A stretch of 64,000 nucleotides of DNA, from contig JAAALK010000082.1 of NCBI GenBank assembly GCA_019279435.1, positions 16,149,116 to 16,213,115 of the forward strand, written 5' to 3'. A program made the translations under genes and the position numbers. The first letter of the stretch is position 1. Every line of letters begins with the position of its first letter. A model generated the notes under the pieces. It did not search any database. It saw only the letters and a list, made by a program, of their open reading frames with translations, and was not told the origin of the DNA. Of this stretch, positions 21,777 to 32,898 are shown piece by piece. This DNA comes from Zizania palustris (Eukaryota > Streptophyta > Magnoliopsida > Poales > Poaceae).

Positions 21777-24700
21777 TTATCCCCCGGAAGGCGCTTCGTC
21801 TAAGCTGGCCTCCGTGTCGGACCAATCCACCGGCTCCGGAGACGAGGACGAAGAGCGGGATCCCGCCTCTTCTTCCTTAATGAAGCCCAGAACACCGCAA
21901 AGGATGTCAGGATCCACGCGCCCATCGCCGCTACGGGGGAGGACGAAGCGTGCTGGCCGGTTCGCCTTTAGGACCTCGAAGATGGCCCATTGATGTCGAA
22001 GAGCGTCGTCAAAATCAAGCACTTCGATATCGCGTTCGCAATCGTGGACACCCTAGATAAACCCCAAGAGGTACAAGTTAGCGCAGCGGAAGGTCGCAAA
22101 GAGGTTACACCTTCGGGTCTGGCTGGCGAGCCGAGGCCGGAGGCTTCGAAGGATCCGGAGGACCGCGGCCATGGAGCGCCTCCTCCAGCCAAGCTTTGAT
22201 CGCCTCGGGGCCCTCGGTCTCCCAGACCGCCTTGAGCGCTTGCCAAGATCGATTCAGCGCGACGCTCGGCGTTCGAAGGTGATCTCCCACGAAGACGACC
22301 GGATGCGGGCTCGAAGGCGAAGGAAGCGGAATGCCGGACACCTCGAGATGGCGGAGGATTCCATAAGCGGCCACCCGAGCAGACACTTCGCCGTACTGCG
22401 TTACGGTCAAGTGTATCTGCCGGACGGCGGACTGAATGAACTTCACTCGGCGAAGCAAAGACTCCCGGGCGATGTCGAACGCGCCGCACCCGGTGCCGTA
22501 GCGCGCTAGCACCTTCCGGAGAGAGACCGCGGTGTCGGCCGCCGTTTTCCCCGCCTCAGCAAGAGCCTCGGTCATCTCCCCATTCCGGGTGGTGAGGTCC
22601 GCCTCAGTCCGCTCCATCTGGGCCACTCGTACCCGGAGGGACTCCGCGCTGGTCGCCACCTCTTCCCGAAGCCTGCTTTCCTCCGAGACCTGAGCTCAGA
22701 GAGAGGAAACCTCCGCCTCCAGCTCGTCGGTCTGGGCAACTCTGGTCCGGAGGGCGACAACTTCCGCCTCCAGCTCGTCGGCCCGGGCAGCTCGAGCCCG
22801 GAGCCCTTCCAATTCCGCAACACGAGCCTTGAGGGAGCCCATCTCTGCCACTTGGGCCTCAAGTGTTTCGGCCCTCGCCGCTTGGAGACGGAAGGCTTCT
22901 ACTTCCGCCGCCCGCTCCCGAGCCAGTGCCTCCGCGGCATCCGCTCGAGCTGCGAGCCTCGCGGTCTCCGCCTCGCGGCGTTGGCATTCGGAGAGAAGGG
23001 CAATCATCTGGCCCTGCGCCAGGGCGACCACCTGCGTCCGGAGAGGGTTAGCAAGAGAAGGGCTAGAGGCTCACTGAAGGCATTCAAAGGACGTACCTGG
23101 CCCACTGCAGTCTCGATGGCCCGGCCGAGGTCCAGGCCATCGGACGCCCCCAGCTCCTCTATTACCGGGGCTTCACGGAGCCGCGGGTAATAGTTGTGGA
23201 CCGGAGCCACCCTGGACGCGAAGTCCTCGCTGTTCGCCAGGAAGGGGCGCAGGAGGGGCACCGTAGCGCGCGCGCCCCGGTTGGAAGTAGGGCCCGAGGT
23301 GAGCCCCTGGCGCCCTCGGCCGCCTCCGGAGAAGCCCCTTCGGAGGCCCCCGCATCCACTCCGGCTCGCTGCTCTGAAGCCTCCGTCGCATCAATAGGGG
23401 CTGCGGACCTCTCGTCTGTGGCGTCGTCCCGGGGCAAGACGACTGGCTCGGCGACCCGGGCAGATGTGCCTGCGCAGATGAATGGGGTTGAAGTTCGAAG
23501 GAATCCCGGGGTCTGAAGAAAGACGGGTAAGCTATCTTACCTTCATCCGCGCCATCGCCAAGATCCTCCGAAGGCGGAGTCGGACCGGACGGGCTCGGGC
23601 GGAAGAAGAGGTCGTCGATGGAGTTCACGGGCGAACCCACCGCCGTCGCGGCGAGCTCGGCTTCCATGGCCTCGCGCCCTTTGACGGCCCCGAGGGGGTC
23701 GGCCAGCCCGCCGCGATCCAGGCTGTCTGTCACCCTGCTCCCGTGAGAGCCGACGGAGCCCCCCTCCGAAGTTGGTTGTCGCGGGGGAGAAGCCTCTGGA
23801 GGCGGTGTTGTCCGGGCGGCAGGGACCCCTTGCCTAGCCCCCGGCGCAGGGTTCTCGAAGCCCGAGCGAGGGAGAGCACCCTCGGTCCTCTCGGTGCCCG
23901 AGCGGACGGGCGGAATCGGGTCCGGAATCGCCGGAGGATCCCCCGACTCCGATTGAGCCCCGTCGCTAGATCCTCCTCCTTCAGAGCCGGAGGCGGAAGT
24001 TGGTTCCGGGGAAAGCTGCTTGGGCCCTTTCACTATCTTCTTCTTCTTCGAAGGGCGCCTGGGCGAGAGGCCACCGTCGGGATCGCCCACCTTCCTCTTC
24101 GAGACATCCCGAAGGGCCTCTCCCTCTGGAAGAGGCGGAGGCGTGAGCTCAAGAGCGCCCCACACTCGGTGGAAGCGCTCCCAGGAACCCACCAGTTCCA
24201 ACCGTCGGGTGCGTTCGGCTTGGGTAGGGGCACCAAGGATCCCCTCCGCCACGCGGGCCACCTCTTCGGGGGTCCGGGCCACAAGCGATCCTGTAGTCCA
24301 AAGGTCAGAATCAAAATACCCTTCGAGCAGAAAGTAGAGTCAAGGTAAACAAGCGCAAATGCTTACCGAGTTGGCGGGAGAGCTTCGTTGGCATCGATTC
24401 ATCTCGGCTGCTCCGGAGCGACGCCGGCCATTCTTCCTTTAGCGGAGGGATTTCAAGGGCCACGAATTCCTCCGCCAAGTCGCGCATGCTCATTCGGCGA
24501 GCAACGATCTGAAGAAGCTTGATCCTCACGGAGATCGAGTCGGAGTCAACTTCGACGCGCGCCTCCTTTCGGAACCAGATGTGGCGTGGAATTCCGGCGA
24601 GTCCGGAGCTAAGCCCCACATGGACGTAGAACCACCGGCTCACCCATTTGGAGTACCACCTCTCGTTGATGGCCTTCACCGGGAAGTGGTCCACGTACTT

Positions 24701-25246
24701 CCTCCGGAGTTGGAAATTAATACTTTCGAAAGCTAGTATCTGACCCCCCTTCTTCTTCGGCTGGTAGAGGGCCTCGTGCATCTCCGCGAAGACCTCCTCC
24801 CTTCCTTCACAGCCCTCGGCGCGCATGGCCCACTCGAAGATGGCGAGGCGGGCCATGGCGTTGGGAGACAGCTGCGGGAGCTCCACGTGGAACGCGTCCA
24901 GCACCCCAGCGAGGAGCTCCGAGGCGGGAAACCCCAGCCCCGCCTCGAAGAAAGCCTCGAAGACGACGACCTCGCCCTCTCGCGGCTGCGGGGCCGTCTC
25001 CCGACCTGGTCTCCTCGCCTGCGTCTCGGGACCAAGGCGGCCCCTGGTCGCCTGCTCGATCGACGCCCCCGTGCATGTAGATGGGCCAAGCTCCAAGGTC
25101 TGCTCTCGGAACCGCTCCGAGGCAGGACGAAGCTCGCGCAAGCCGCGTGTCTTTGATGGGCTGGTGGCCGCCGCCACCGCCACCGCCATCTGGCGCTGCA
25201 GAAAGCGCGGATCCATCGCCATTGCCAGGGCGTCACCTCTCGCCAT
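21777..25246 (-). pseudogene. Opposite-strand five-exon gene of element B (PF04195-like)
   Basis: Transcribed against gag-pol. Exons read from splice signals: 25246-24367, 24290-23541, 23469-23097, 23031-22111 and 22052-21777. Introns of 76, 71, 65 and 58 bp begin GTAAGC, GTAAGA, GTACGT, GTGTAA and end in AG. Exon 1 holds the domain of 'putative gypsy type transposon' proteins (GEVVVFEA, LPQLSPNAMARLAIFEWAMR, MSMRDLAEEFVALEIPPL). Exon 2 starts with a LVGSWERFHRVWG motif and then becomes disordered and acidic. Exon 4 is a coiled coil followed by RVAAYGILRHLE. Exon 5 has DIEVLD, RFVLPRSGDG and a KEEE acidic tail. All elements align with the gene of E. Breaks: one TGA in exon 4 (near 22695) and a frameshift inside exon 3 (about 23260-23290). 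Molecular function is unknown. Confidence 0.82.
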
Positions 25247-25353
25247 CGCGCAAGGAGTAAGGAGAGGGCTAGCACTCAGGAAGCAAAGTGGGTGCAGGCT
25301 GGTGTGGCTGGAGCGTGTGCGATGAAGTCAGGAAGGAGGAACCAGACGCGTAG

Positions 25354-25367
25354 CACGTGGTATTTAA
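25354..25367 (-). promoter_or_regulatory. TATA-like box and G-box of the opposite-strand gene of B
   Basis: Minus-strand TTAAATA (25367-25361) is followed by CACGTG (25359-25354), 115-120 bp before the ATG at 25246. CACGTG is the core bound by plant bZIP/bHLH factors. 25380-25811 is GC-rich 5' flank without a gene. Confidence 0.5.
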
Positions 25368-25811
25368 GTACGAAGCCGGCAGTTTCCTCTTCCGCTCGTT
25401 CCGCGTGTGAACGCAGCGGTTGCATGGCGCCTACATTTAATGTCTAACCGGCGCCTCGGGGCGCAGCGGTCTGCAGACGGTTCGCCTCCCCAACGCCGAG
25501 TGCACGCCTGCGGCATTAACTGCCTTGGGTGGCGTTAAGCCACCTCCTCGGGGCTGGAGCCCTATGGTCCAAGGCGCGTAAACGTCTGGGAGCCGGTCAA
25601 ACTTCTCCCAACCCCTTGGGCAGTGGGACTCGAAGCGGACCTCCACCCCCGGTCCGGCCGCGCCTGCCCGCTCCAGAGCTCCTCCGCGTCCGTCGAAGGG
25701 GGTCGCACTCCGGCCAGGCCCGGCACCTCAACGTAAGTTACGTCCTTATGAAAGTTATCGGAATTATCATGTGCGCTTCCACCCTCTCTTAACGCAGGGC
25801 TCCCGAGAGGA

Positions 25812-25828
25812 AAGAAGTGAGGGGCTAC
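25812..25828 (+). other. Polypurine tract of element B
   Basis: AAGAAGTGAGGGGCTAC abuts the TGTTGGGGG start of the 3' LTR. The same GAGGGGCTAC core precedes the 3' LTR of E (minus strand, near 27380-27392). Confidence 0.75.
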
Positions 25829-26545
25829 TGTTGGGGGAGATAATCCCGACGGCCAGGGGGCCCACCGCTAGGAGGTCTGAAGCCAAGGATACCGGAGGCC
25901 ACCTTCCAAGAGAAGGATACCGGAGGCCACCCTCCGGGAGAAGGCTGCTGGAGGCCGCCCTCCGGGAGAAGGTTTTCGGAGGTCCCCTTCCGGGAGAGGG
26001 GGGCCGGAGGCCTCCTTCCGGGAGACGAAGGCAGGAGGCCGTCCTCTGGTACAAGGACCCCGGAGGCCATCCCCCGTAAGGAAGATGTCGGAGGCCACCC
26101 TCCGGGAGAAAGATGTCGGAGGCCACCCTCCGGCAGAAGGTCGTCGGAGACCGCCCTCCGGGAGGGAATTGCCGAAGGCCCCTCCTTCGGGCCGCAGTAG
26201 CGAACCCGAGGGGCGCGTTGGCGGGAGAAGGACAGGACAAACGTACAGGGGACAGGATCGCGATCCTCTGAGCCGTGTCGGGCGGCGCAGGCAGCGTCCA
26301 ACACGGCTGATACGCTGTCAGAGTCGAATCTTCTTGTCTGTACTATATATAGTCCGTTTTGTCTGTATTGTCGACCGGCGGTTGGCCGGGTAGCCGTTGG
26401 CGTTCCAGAGGCGCTTGGCCTCTGGACGGGGCGCCTTATAAATACCCCCCAACTACAGTTGTAATGGCACAAGCTCAAGGAGTATTGAATACAGCACCCT
26501 CATTTCCACCAAGAAAACCTGCTGGTCCGATCCGTCGTTCCAACA
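25829..26545 (+). repeat. 3' LTR of element B
   Basis: 717 bp. The matching 5' copy, termini and TSD are given under element B. TATA box near 26434. Confidence 0.9.
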
Positions 26546-26887
26546 ACTAATATGCTCGATCGTGGAGATCGAGTCTTGTCCCAAAAACTTGGTGATGACG
26601 GGTACCTTTTATCGAGCAGACAACAGTACTCGATTGAACCATTCTAGGTATGGCCACCGATAGATTTATGTTTTCTCTTTTGGCTTCAGCCCGAATTGAT
26701 CTCTAATGACTTTCATGATCCGATTCACCCAGTCGTCTTCTTGCTGCCCCGACATTGGATATTGGTTAGGTGTTGGGGCCTATTGATACTACACTTGCCG
26801 GACGACATTGTTCCTGTACTACCCTTCATCAATATAGGGTTGTGCCCATAGTATGTCGTCCAATGATACCTAGGAGGGATTCCATTG
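26546..26887 (-). pseudogene. gag: gag of element C, middle fragment between B and E
   Basis: Minus-strand reading gives MSGQQEDDWVNRIMKVIRDQ near 26740 and RWPYLEWFNRVLLSAR near 26650, then KVPVITKFLGQDS-STIEHI up to the B insertion. This is the usual lead-in to the Tat capsid domain, and it joins 14591 on the other side of B. Stops are present. Confidence 0.7.
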
Positions 26888-27379
26888 TGTTGGTGTAAAA
26901 GATTACGCTAACAGGTTTCTGAAGATTAGAAACTAACAAACTAAGTGTTTGCGAAGAAAACTATTCCAAGCCTCCAAAAGGATAATAACTTAGAATAGTT
27001 AAAAGTGTATATTGAATAACTTGTATTCGGTCCCTATTACAGGGTTTAACGGGGGATATTAATAGGCCCAAATATTAAGGAAAAGACCTCTTTACCCCTT
27101 TATTACAACCGACATAGTGGAAACTATTCGGTACCCTTAATAGGGCTCAAATGGTAAAAGACTAATCTAATGAAAGAAGATAAGTCTTCCATCTTAGCTG
27201 GCAAAGAAGTTCCTGGAAAAGTCCAAGTTCGAAGGTATACTCCGAACTAGAGCCCGTCATCATACTTTGAACTTGACTTGATGCATCTCCGAAATTATAT
27301 GTTGGAAGTCTTCGTCTTAATCACCAGTCTTTATCTCGTCACTGCAATAACCCTGAAGATGGAATATTTTCCCCCAACA
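26888..27379 (-). repeat. 3' LTR of element E
   Basis: 492 bp. The TATA region reads CCTATTAATATCCCC on the minus strand, whereas the right LTR has CCTATAAATACCCC. The adjacent internal side carries the PPT (GAGGGGCTACTG, minus strand). Confidence 0.88.
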
Positions 27380-27705
27380 GTAGCCCCTCAAATACGCTTC
27401 TCCGCTAAATCTGTAATGTTAGGAGAGCAGTATACGCAAGAAAAATAATCATGTGTAGGGGTTAGCAGATTTAAATCATCTCTGAACTACGTGGAGATGT
27501 AAACATCGAATTAGTTTTTAATAAAATTACTTTCGAAGTAACTTAGAACTAACTCGAAAAGTTAGAAAGCCTTTTTAGACTTAGAAAAAATAGCCGTTAG
27601 CTTCTTTCTTCTAACGGAAGTTACGGAATGCTTTAATTTCGGAGCAAAGTAACGATTGGGAATGCGAAACGACACAGGCAAACGGTAAAAAATCAGGGTC
27701 TGGGC

Positions 27706-27713
27706 TATAAATA
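27706..27713 (+). promoter_or_regulatory. TATA box of the opposite-strand gene of E
   Basis: GGGCTATAAATAAAGGGCCC: TATAAATA lies 113 bp before the ATG at 27819. It lies outside the LTR, so it is an internal promoter. 27393-27700 is the AT-rich upstream flank and contains no ORF. Confidence 0.65.
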
Positions 27714-27818
27714 AAGGGCCCAAACCCTTCTTGAGTACCTTTTCACTGCTTTCGTGCAAACAAGCCATCACCCGAGCCCTAGCCGCCATTTTTCCTCTGA
27801 AACAATCCTCCAGATCCA

Positions 27819-30800
27819 ATGGCGAAAACTAGTTTCAAGGGTCCTGGAGCGACTTCAGCCTTGGCCCAGCAGCAAGCTGCAGCGGCGGCAGCAGCTGCAT
27901 CATCAGCGATGGCAACTCCAAATCCTTCAGTAGCGGTAATGGCGCCGGTGGGTGGAAATCCCCAAAATGTCGGTCCCCAAGACCTCTTTCCGGCGTCGAC
28001 GAAGTATACAGACCCGTCTTATCAACTGGGTCCGTCAACCTGTAGAAGGGAATCGCTTGCGGCTGCAGTAGAAGGCAAGATTAGTTCGGGGGTTATGATT
28101 CGCAAACCTGGGAAGGAAATCATTCCGTCACCAAGACCCGGAGAAGTAGTCGTCTTCGAAGCTGGTTTGGGGCTTCCGGTGGTAGACTTCTTAGCGGAAG
28201 TTTTAGACTTGTTCTACGTCACCCTCCCCCAGCTTTCTCCGAATGCGGTAGCACGTCTTGCCATCTTCGAATGGGCGTTGCGAGCCGAAGGTTGTGAAGG
28301 AAGTGCAGAGATCTTCGCATCACTGCATAGAGCTTCATGCCAACCGAAAACCTTCGTAGGCCCCGGAGGTGAAAAGCTGGTAGTGGCCTTCGGAAGTATC
28401 AATTTTAGACTTCGAGACGAGTATGCTCTCCGATTTCCTACTAAAGCCATCAATGCCAGATGGTACACCGATTGGATCTTGAAATGGTTTTACACCAAAG
28501 TTGGGGCGAGAAGCCGTCTAGCTGGGCCTTTACAAGACATCAACTTCCGAAAGGAAGCCCTTGTACATCCAGATCCAGGTCAGCTCGAAGCTCGCCTCAG
28601 CTTACTTCAAAAGATCAGTCATCGGTTGAGCATGCGAGACTTAGCCGAAGAATTCCTCAGGCTTCAAATCCCTCCCCTGATGGCCAACTGGCCAATCACT
28701 TTCGAAGAGGATTCGGAAGGTGGTCTTCGGAAAATTTCTTCAACTTCGAGTCCTGCAGGTAACTTCGAAAATAACATACTCTATGTATATTTATTCGAAG
28801 AGTTAACGAACTTAACTCATTTTTCAGCTTCTTCAGCCTCTATAACTTCGGAGCAAATCGTACGAGCTTCGGAGAAGATTTTGGGCGTCCCAACTCTGAC
28901 CGAGAAAGAATGGAGAATCAAATTGGTTGGTAGTTGGGAGCGATCCAACCGAGTATGGAGGCTACTCGAAGTGATTCCGCCCCCTTTGGTGGATTGGGTA
29001 CCTTCGGAGAAAGGGCCTAAGAAGAGGAAAGCCGAAGCTGGAACTTCGAGCTCTGCCAAGACTCCGGTAAAAAAGGTAGCTCGAAAGCCAAAAATTCCTG
29101 CGCCTTCGAGTCCAAGAGCTTCAATCTCTGATTCTCAAGAGGATGAAGGCAGGTTGCTCGTGAGGCTGATTGACGAGGATGCAACCCAACAACATACACA
29201 TATTGAAGATGATGCGAGCGTGCCGGAGTCTCAAGTCAACCTCGAACAAGAGAGGACTCCGGCTGCTCAAGAAGATTTACCTCAAGAAGGAGTCCTTCGA
29301 GACGGAGCCCCTATGTATGAAAGCGGAGTCGAAGTTACCGCAGCTTCGATTCCGGATGAGATAACTACGGTTGTTCAAGAAGATGCTCCGACAGTCGAAG
29401 ATTTGAATGTTGACTCTAACGAAGAGCTTGCCTTCGACCCGCCAAGCAGCCCAATGCTCACCCGCCGCCAAAATGTCAAAGGTAAACTTCGCATAATTCT
29501 TTTGTTCTTTTTTCCTGCGAAATTATACAATGTATAATACCTTTGTTTTTTTAGAGTCCACTTCCATGGAAGAGGTCTGTCCCGAAGATACAATTCCTGG
29601 ACCTTCGACAACTTCGGAGCCAATTCCAAGAGCCACTCGGATGGGGCCTGGAAAAGGCAAAGGGAAGATGGACCCCCTCCCTGCTCCGAGCTCAGGATCA
29701 ACTCCGTTTGAGTCAACAAACGAGAGCCAAGTTACTGAGGGGGGCCAGTCTACTGGGGCTCCGAAGACCACAGCTCAGCACTCCGGGCCTTCGCCAAGCG
29801 AAGATGACCAGCAAGCCTTGAGCATGCTCCCCCTTCTAGCTCATTTCTTGGAGCGAAGAACTGGGCTTTGGGCTTTGCTCGAGCCTTTGGATCGAGCTAG
29901 TCGCGAAGTCGGGGAGACGGACTTGGTGGCTATCTTGAGCGAGGTGGAGAGTTCAGAGCTTAACGCTGCCATGGAACGCGCCGCATACCAGGTACGAAGT
30001 ATCTGCAAAACAACATCAAATTTATATACAAATAATTTCTCACCTTGGTTTTTTCTTTTCGCAGCAAACAGTCTTGGCCCGAGCTGCGAACATCTCAAAT
30101 GAACGTGGAAGCGTTTGCCTTCGAGAAGAAAATGCAACTCTTCAACGAAATCTTACTATCTCCAAAGGTCGAGTGGCCCACATGGACAACATGGTTTCAA
30201 CGGAGCGCAGGGCCAGACAAAGCTTGGAGGCTGCAAACAAGGAGCTCGAAGCAGAAAAAATTGTGCTTCGAGCAGAAATTGAAAAGATGCGGGCGGAGCA
30301 CGCTACTGCGGGGGCCGAGCTTGTTAGACTCCGAGAAGAAGCTAGCCAGCTACTGAATCAGAAGAATTCTTTAGCTACAGAGGCAGCTAGGCTCTCTGGA
30401 GTAGTAGGAGAGCTAACTTTGACGAAGGATGCATTAATTGAAGATAAGCTGAAGTCTGAGAAGGTAGCTGCGGAGGTCATGGACCAATTGTTAGGCGTTC
30501 TGGAGTACTTCGGTACTACTGGGACGCTTCCTTCGGATGACAACATCTCTCTGCTGCACCGGCTGAAGAGGATCCAAGGAGCAGCGAAGCAAATGAAGAC
30601 AGCAGGCATTCGGTACGGAGAAATCTCCGGACAAGTGGCTGCTGTCGGCATACTTCATTACTACGAAGATTTGGGTCGATCAATAACTCCGAGCGCAGGA
30701 GAGGGTCCCATTACCTTCGATGACGACCCGCTTCTTACTCCCTCCGAGGGTGTGGCCGCTGCTTGGCAAGCCTTTAAAACTTCATGGAGAGCCGAAGGTC

Positions 30801-31441
30801 GCTCTGCGTTCAAGGCCTGGATTGACGAAGGACAACGCCAGAAGCAGGCTCGGTCCCAAGCTTTGAGCAGTCAGACCCCTCCAAACCCGCAGGTTTAGAA
30901 TTATCTTAGGATCTTCAACTATGTAAAGCACTACACTTTTGTACATTTATGAATGAAGATTTGTTTATCATGTTTTTAGGCTTTGCCTCATATGGAAGAT
31001 GTCGAAGTGTTAGATGCTAACGACGAACTTCGCTTATTATGGGCTACCTTCGATATCTTAAAACTTCACAAGCGCCCTCGATTTCTAGTTCCTCGAGATA
31101 GTTCTGGAGTGATTACGTCCGAAATAAGAAAAGATATATTATCTTGTATTAAAGAGGAAGAAAAAGAAGTTAACTTGGAAACTTCATCTTCTGAAGACAT
31201 TATATGGTCCGAAGACGAAGAAGAAGCTCAAGGTAAAATCTTGAAGAACTTGGAAGTTGGGAAAGGAGTCCCGAACGGCTTCGAACTTGGGCCGAGCTTC
31301 AACAAGAACAAAAAGACTTTAGAGCTTCGAAGGGAGGTAGAAGAGTTAAACGCAAGGTTGTTAGAACTCCCGGCAATGGAACTAGTCGTTCCAACCCTAG
31401 CTCTAGAGATCGAAGAGGTCTTCGATTCCTTCTTGGTATAG
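27819..31441 (+). CDS. Opposite-strand five-exon gene of element E (PF04195-like), intact
   Basis: Exons 27819-28758, 28828-29481, 29555-29991, 30065-30892 and 30980-31441 join to 3,321 nt with no internal stop (1,106 aa). Introns (69, 73, 73, 87 bp) have GT-AG ends; intron phases are 1, 1, 0, 0. Residues 1-60 are Ala/Gln-rich. Exon 1 then carries the 'putative gypsy type transposon' domain (PF04195-like): PGEVVVFEAGLGLPVVDFL, LPQLSPNAVARLAIFEWALR, MSMRDLAEEFLRLQIPPL. Exon 2 has LVGSWERSNRVW, a KKRK basic patch that could be a nuclear signal, then acidic disorder. Exon 4 is a long coiled coil (about 30100-30500) ending QVAAVGILHYYEDLG. Exon 5 has DVEVLD, RFLVPRDSSG and a glutamate-rich tail. 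The gene of B has the same architecture. The 69-bp first intron contains no stop, so it may be retained without breaking the frame. Function is unknown; DNA- or protein-binding is only a guess from the composition. Confidence 0.85.
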
Positions 31442-31809
31442 ATACCAATTTTTCATGATGTAATCATATTTGTTCGAATAATAAATATCGATTTAAAATT
31501 GTCTCCCTATTTATTAGCCCCTCTTTGGGCATAAGCAACTTCGAACTGTATTCAAAGATGGTTAGGCGCAAAGAAAAACTTAGGAGTACAATTTTGGGGG
31601 TTCGGAGCCCCTCAGTAATTTAAAGATCGACTAAAATCTTATAAAATGTCTTCGACTATTTGTAGTCTGAAGATTGGCAACTTAATACCTTATGCTCTTG
31701 AAAGAAATCACTTGAGATAACTTTCTGGACACTTTAGTGTCTTAGATAATTTGTCACTTTGGACTTTATTAACAGACATTCGAAGCTCATGGCTCAAACT
31801 CTGTTTTGT

Positions 31810-32050
31810 TTTGGCCTCCTTCGGCTCTTTTTTGCGAATTCTGTCAAACCAGTGGTTTGGAGTTCGTAGTGGTCTCTTTGGACTCTTTTTACGGGTACTT
31901 ACAAGCCGATGGCTTGGGCTCCGCATTATTTGGTCTCTTTGGACTCTTTTTATGGATGTCTTCCAGCCGGTGGCTTGGACTCCGCATTCTCTGGTTTTTG
32001 GGCTCTTTTACGGATGTCTTCAAGCCGGTGGCTTGGACTCCGGATTATGT
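31810..32050. repeat. About 60-bp tandem repeat between convergent genes of E
   Basis: Four units of 57-62 bp follow the pattern GACTCTTTTTACGGGTACTT + ACAAGCCGRTGGCTTGGRCT + CCGCATT. They carry the palindrome AAGCC.RTGGCTT. The second copy (about 34499-34735) belongs to the duplicated contig end. The array lies in the same position as the 36-bp array of B. Confidence 0.8.
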
Positions 32051-32220
32051 CAACCCACCACCTCAGAAAATATGATTCAAATTAATGACACTTCCCTCTC
32101 GGTCAACTCCGTGGTACCAGTGCGTCCACTCGGAAGCTGGAAGTTTATGAGGGGTAGGCACTATCTGAACCATATGCTTTATTGATTCGAAAAGTGATTA
32201 CACATGATTACAAGGAGCCC

Positions 32221-32898
32221 TTATGCGAAGTATCGCTTTAGGTGCTCCGCAGGCCAAGTATGTGCTAACTCTTCACCTTCCAAATTAGCTAATTTAAAAG
32301 AGCCAGGACGTCCTGAACGAACAATTAAGTATGGACCTTCCCATTTATTTCCTAATTTTCCTGGCGCTATGATGCTTCGTAAAACGAGATGACCCGGTCT
32401 AAGCTCATTGATCTTGACTTTCGGGTCGAACCAAGTCTTCGTCTGTTGTTGATACTTCGTCAAATTGGCTACAGCTCGAAGTCTTGTCTCTTCTGTTAAG
32501 TCTAGCGAAGCTTGTCTTTCTCCTTCAATCTCTGGTTCGGTGCTGCGAAGTGATCCTCCTTTGAGCTCCGTTGGAGTCATAGCTTCATCTCCGAAAAGCA
32601 GTCTGAATGGAGTGAAACCTGTGGACCTCGTTTGCATAGTTCGAATGGACCATAAATCTTCGGAAGTTCTTCGGTCCACAGTCCTTTTGCTAATCCAACT
32701 ATCCTTCGATTTAGCCCTGACAAAATATTTCCATTGGCTCTTTCTACAGCTCCATTAGACTGAGGATGTCTCACTGCAGCAAAACATAATTGGATCCCTA
32801 GCTCTTCGCAAAACTTCCTGAAAGGTTCTGCATCGAACTGTGTTCCATTATCAACTGTGAGTTGTCTAGGCACTCCGAACCGGCAAATGATCCTCTTC
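32221..32898 (-). pseudogene. Integrase C-terminus of E, left contig copy (cut by gap)
   Basis: It encodes the same integrase end as 34909-35587: VPRQLTVDNGTQFDAEPF at the gap side, HLKRYFA at the end. A one-base loss near 32655 shifts the frame. This is a redundant copy of one biological sequence. Confidence 0.8.

Larger units (their letters stand above)
14592..26545 (+). mobile_element. Element B: nearly complete Retand-like Ty3/gypsy retrotransposon
   Basis: LTRs at 14592-15301 (710 bp) and 25829-26545 (717 bp) begin TGTTGGGGGAGATAATCCC and end GTTCCAACA. The duplication ACTAA is present at 14587-14591 and 26546-26550. The LTRs differ by roughly twenty substitutions, mostly transitions, and one small indel (by eye). 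Order: LTR, PBS, gag-protease-RT-RNase H-integrase (15367-20903), 36-bp tandem array, opposite-strand five-exon gene, PPT, LTR. It is markedly GC-richer than its surroundings. It is inserted in the gag of element C. The only coding break seen in gag-pol is one frameshift at a G6 run. Confidence 0.93.
31206..32898. repeat. Left copy of a duplicated contig end flanking the gap
   Basis: Nearly identical to 33899-35587 in the same orientation, running directly up to the N-run. It contains the end of exon 5, the tandem array and the last part of the E integrase. Read as an unmerged contig overlap. Confidence 0.85.

Noticed and set aside
23173..24282. 369-codon minus-strand ORF as a single exon
   Set aside because: Comparison with E shows that it reads through intron 2 (23540-23470) and then in the wrong frame; only its first part is exon 2.
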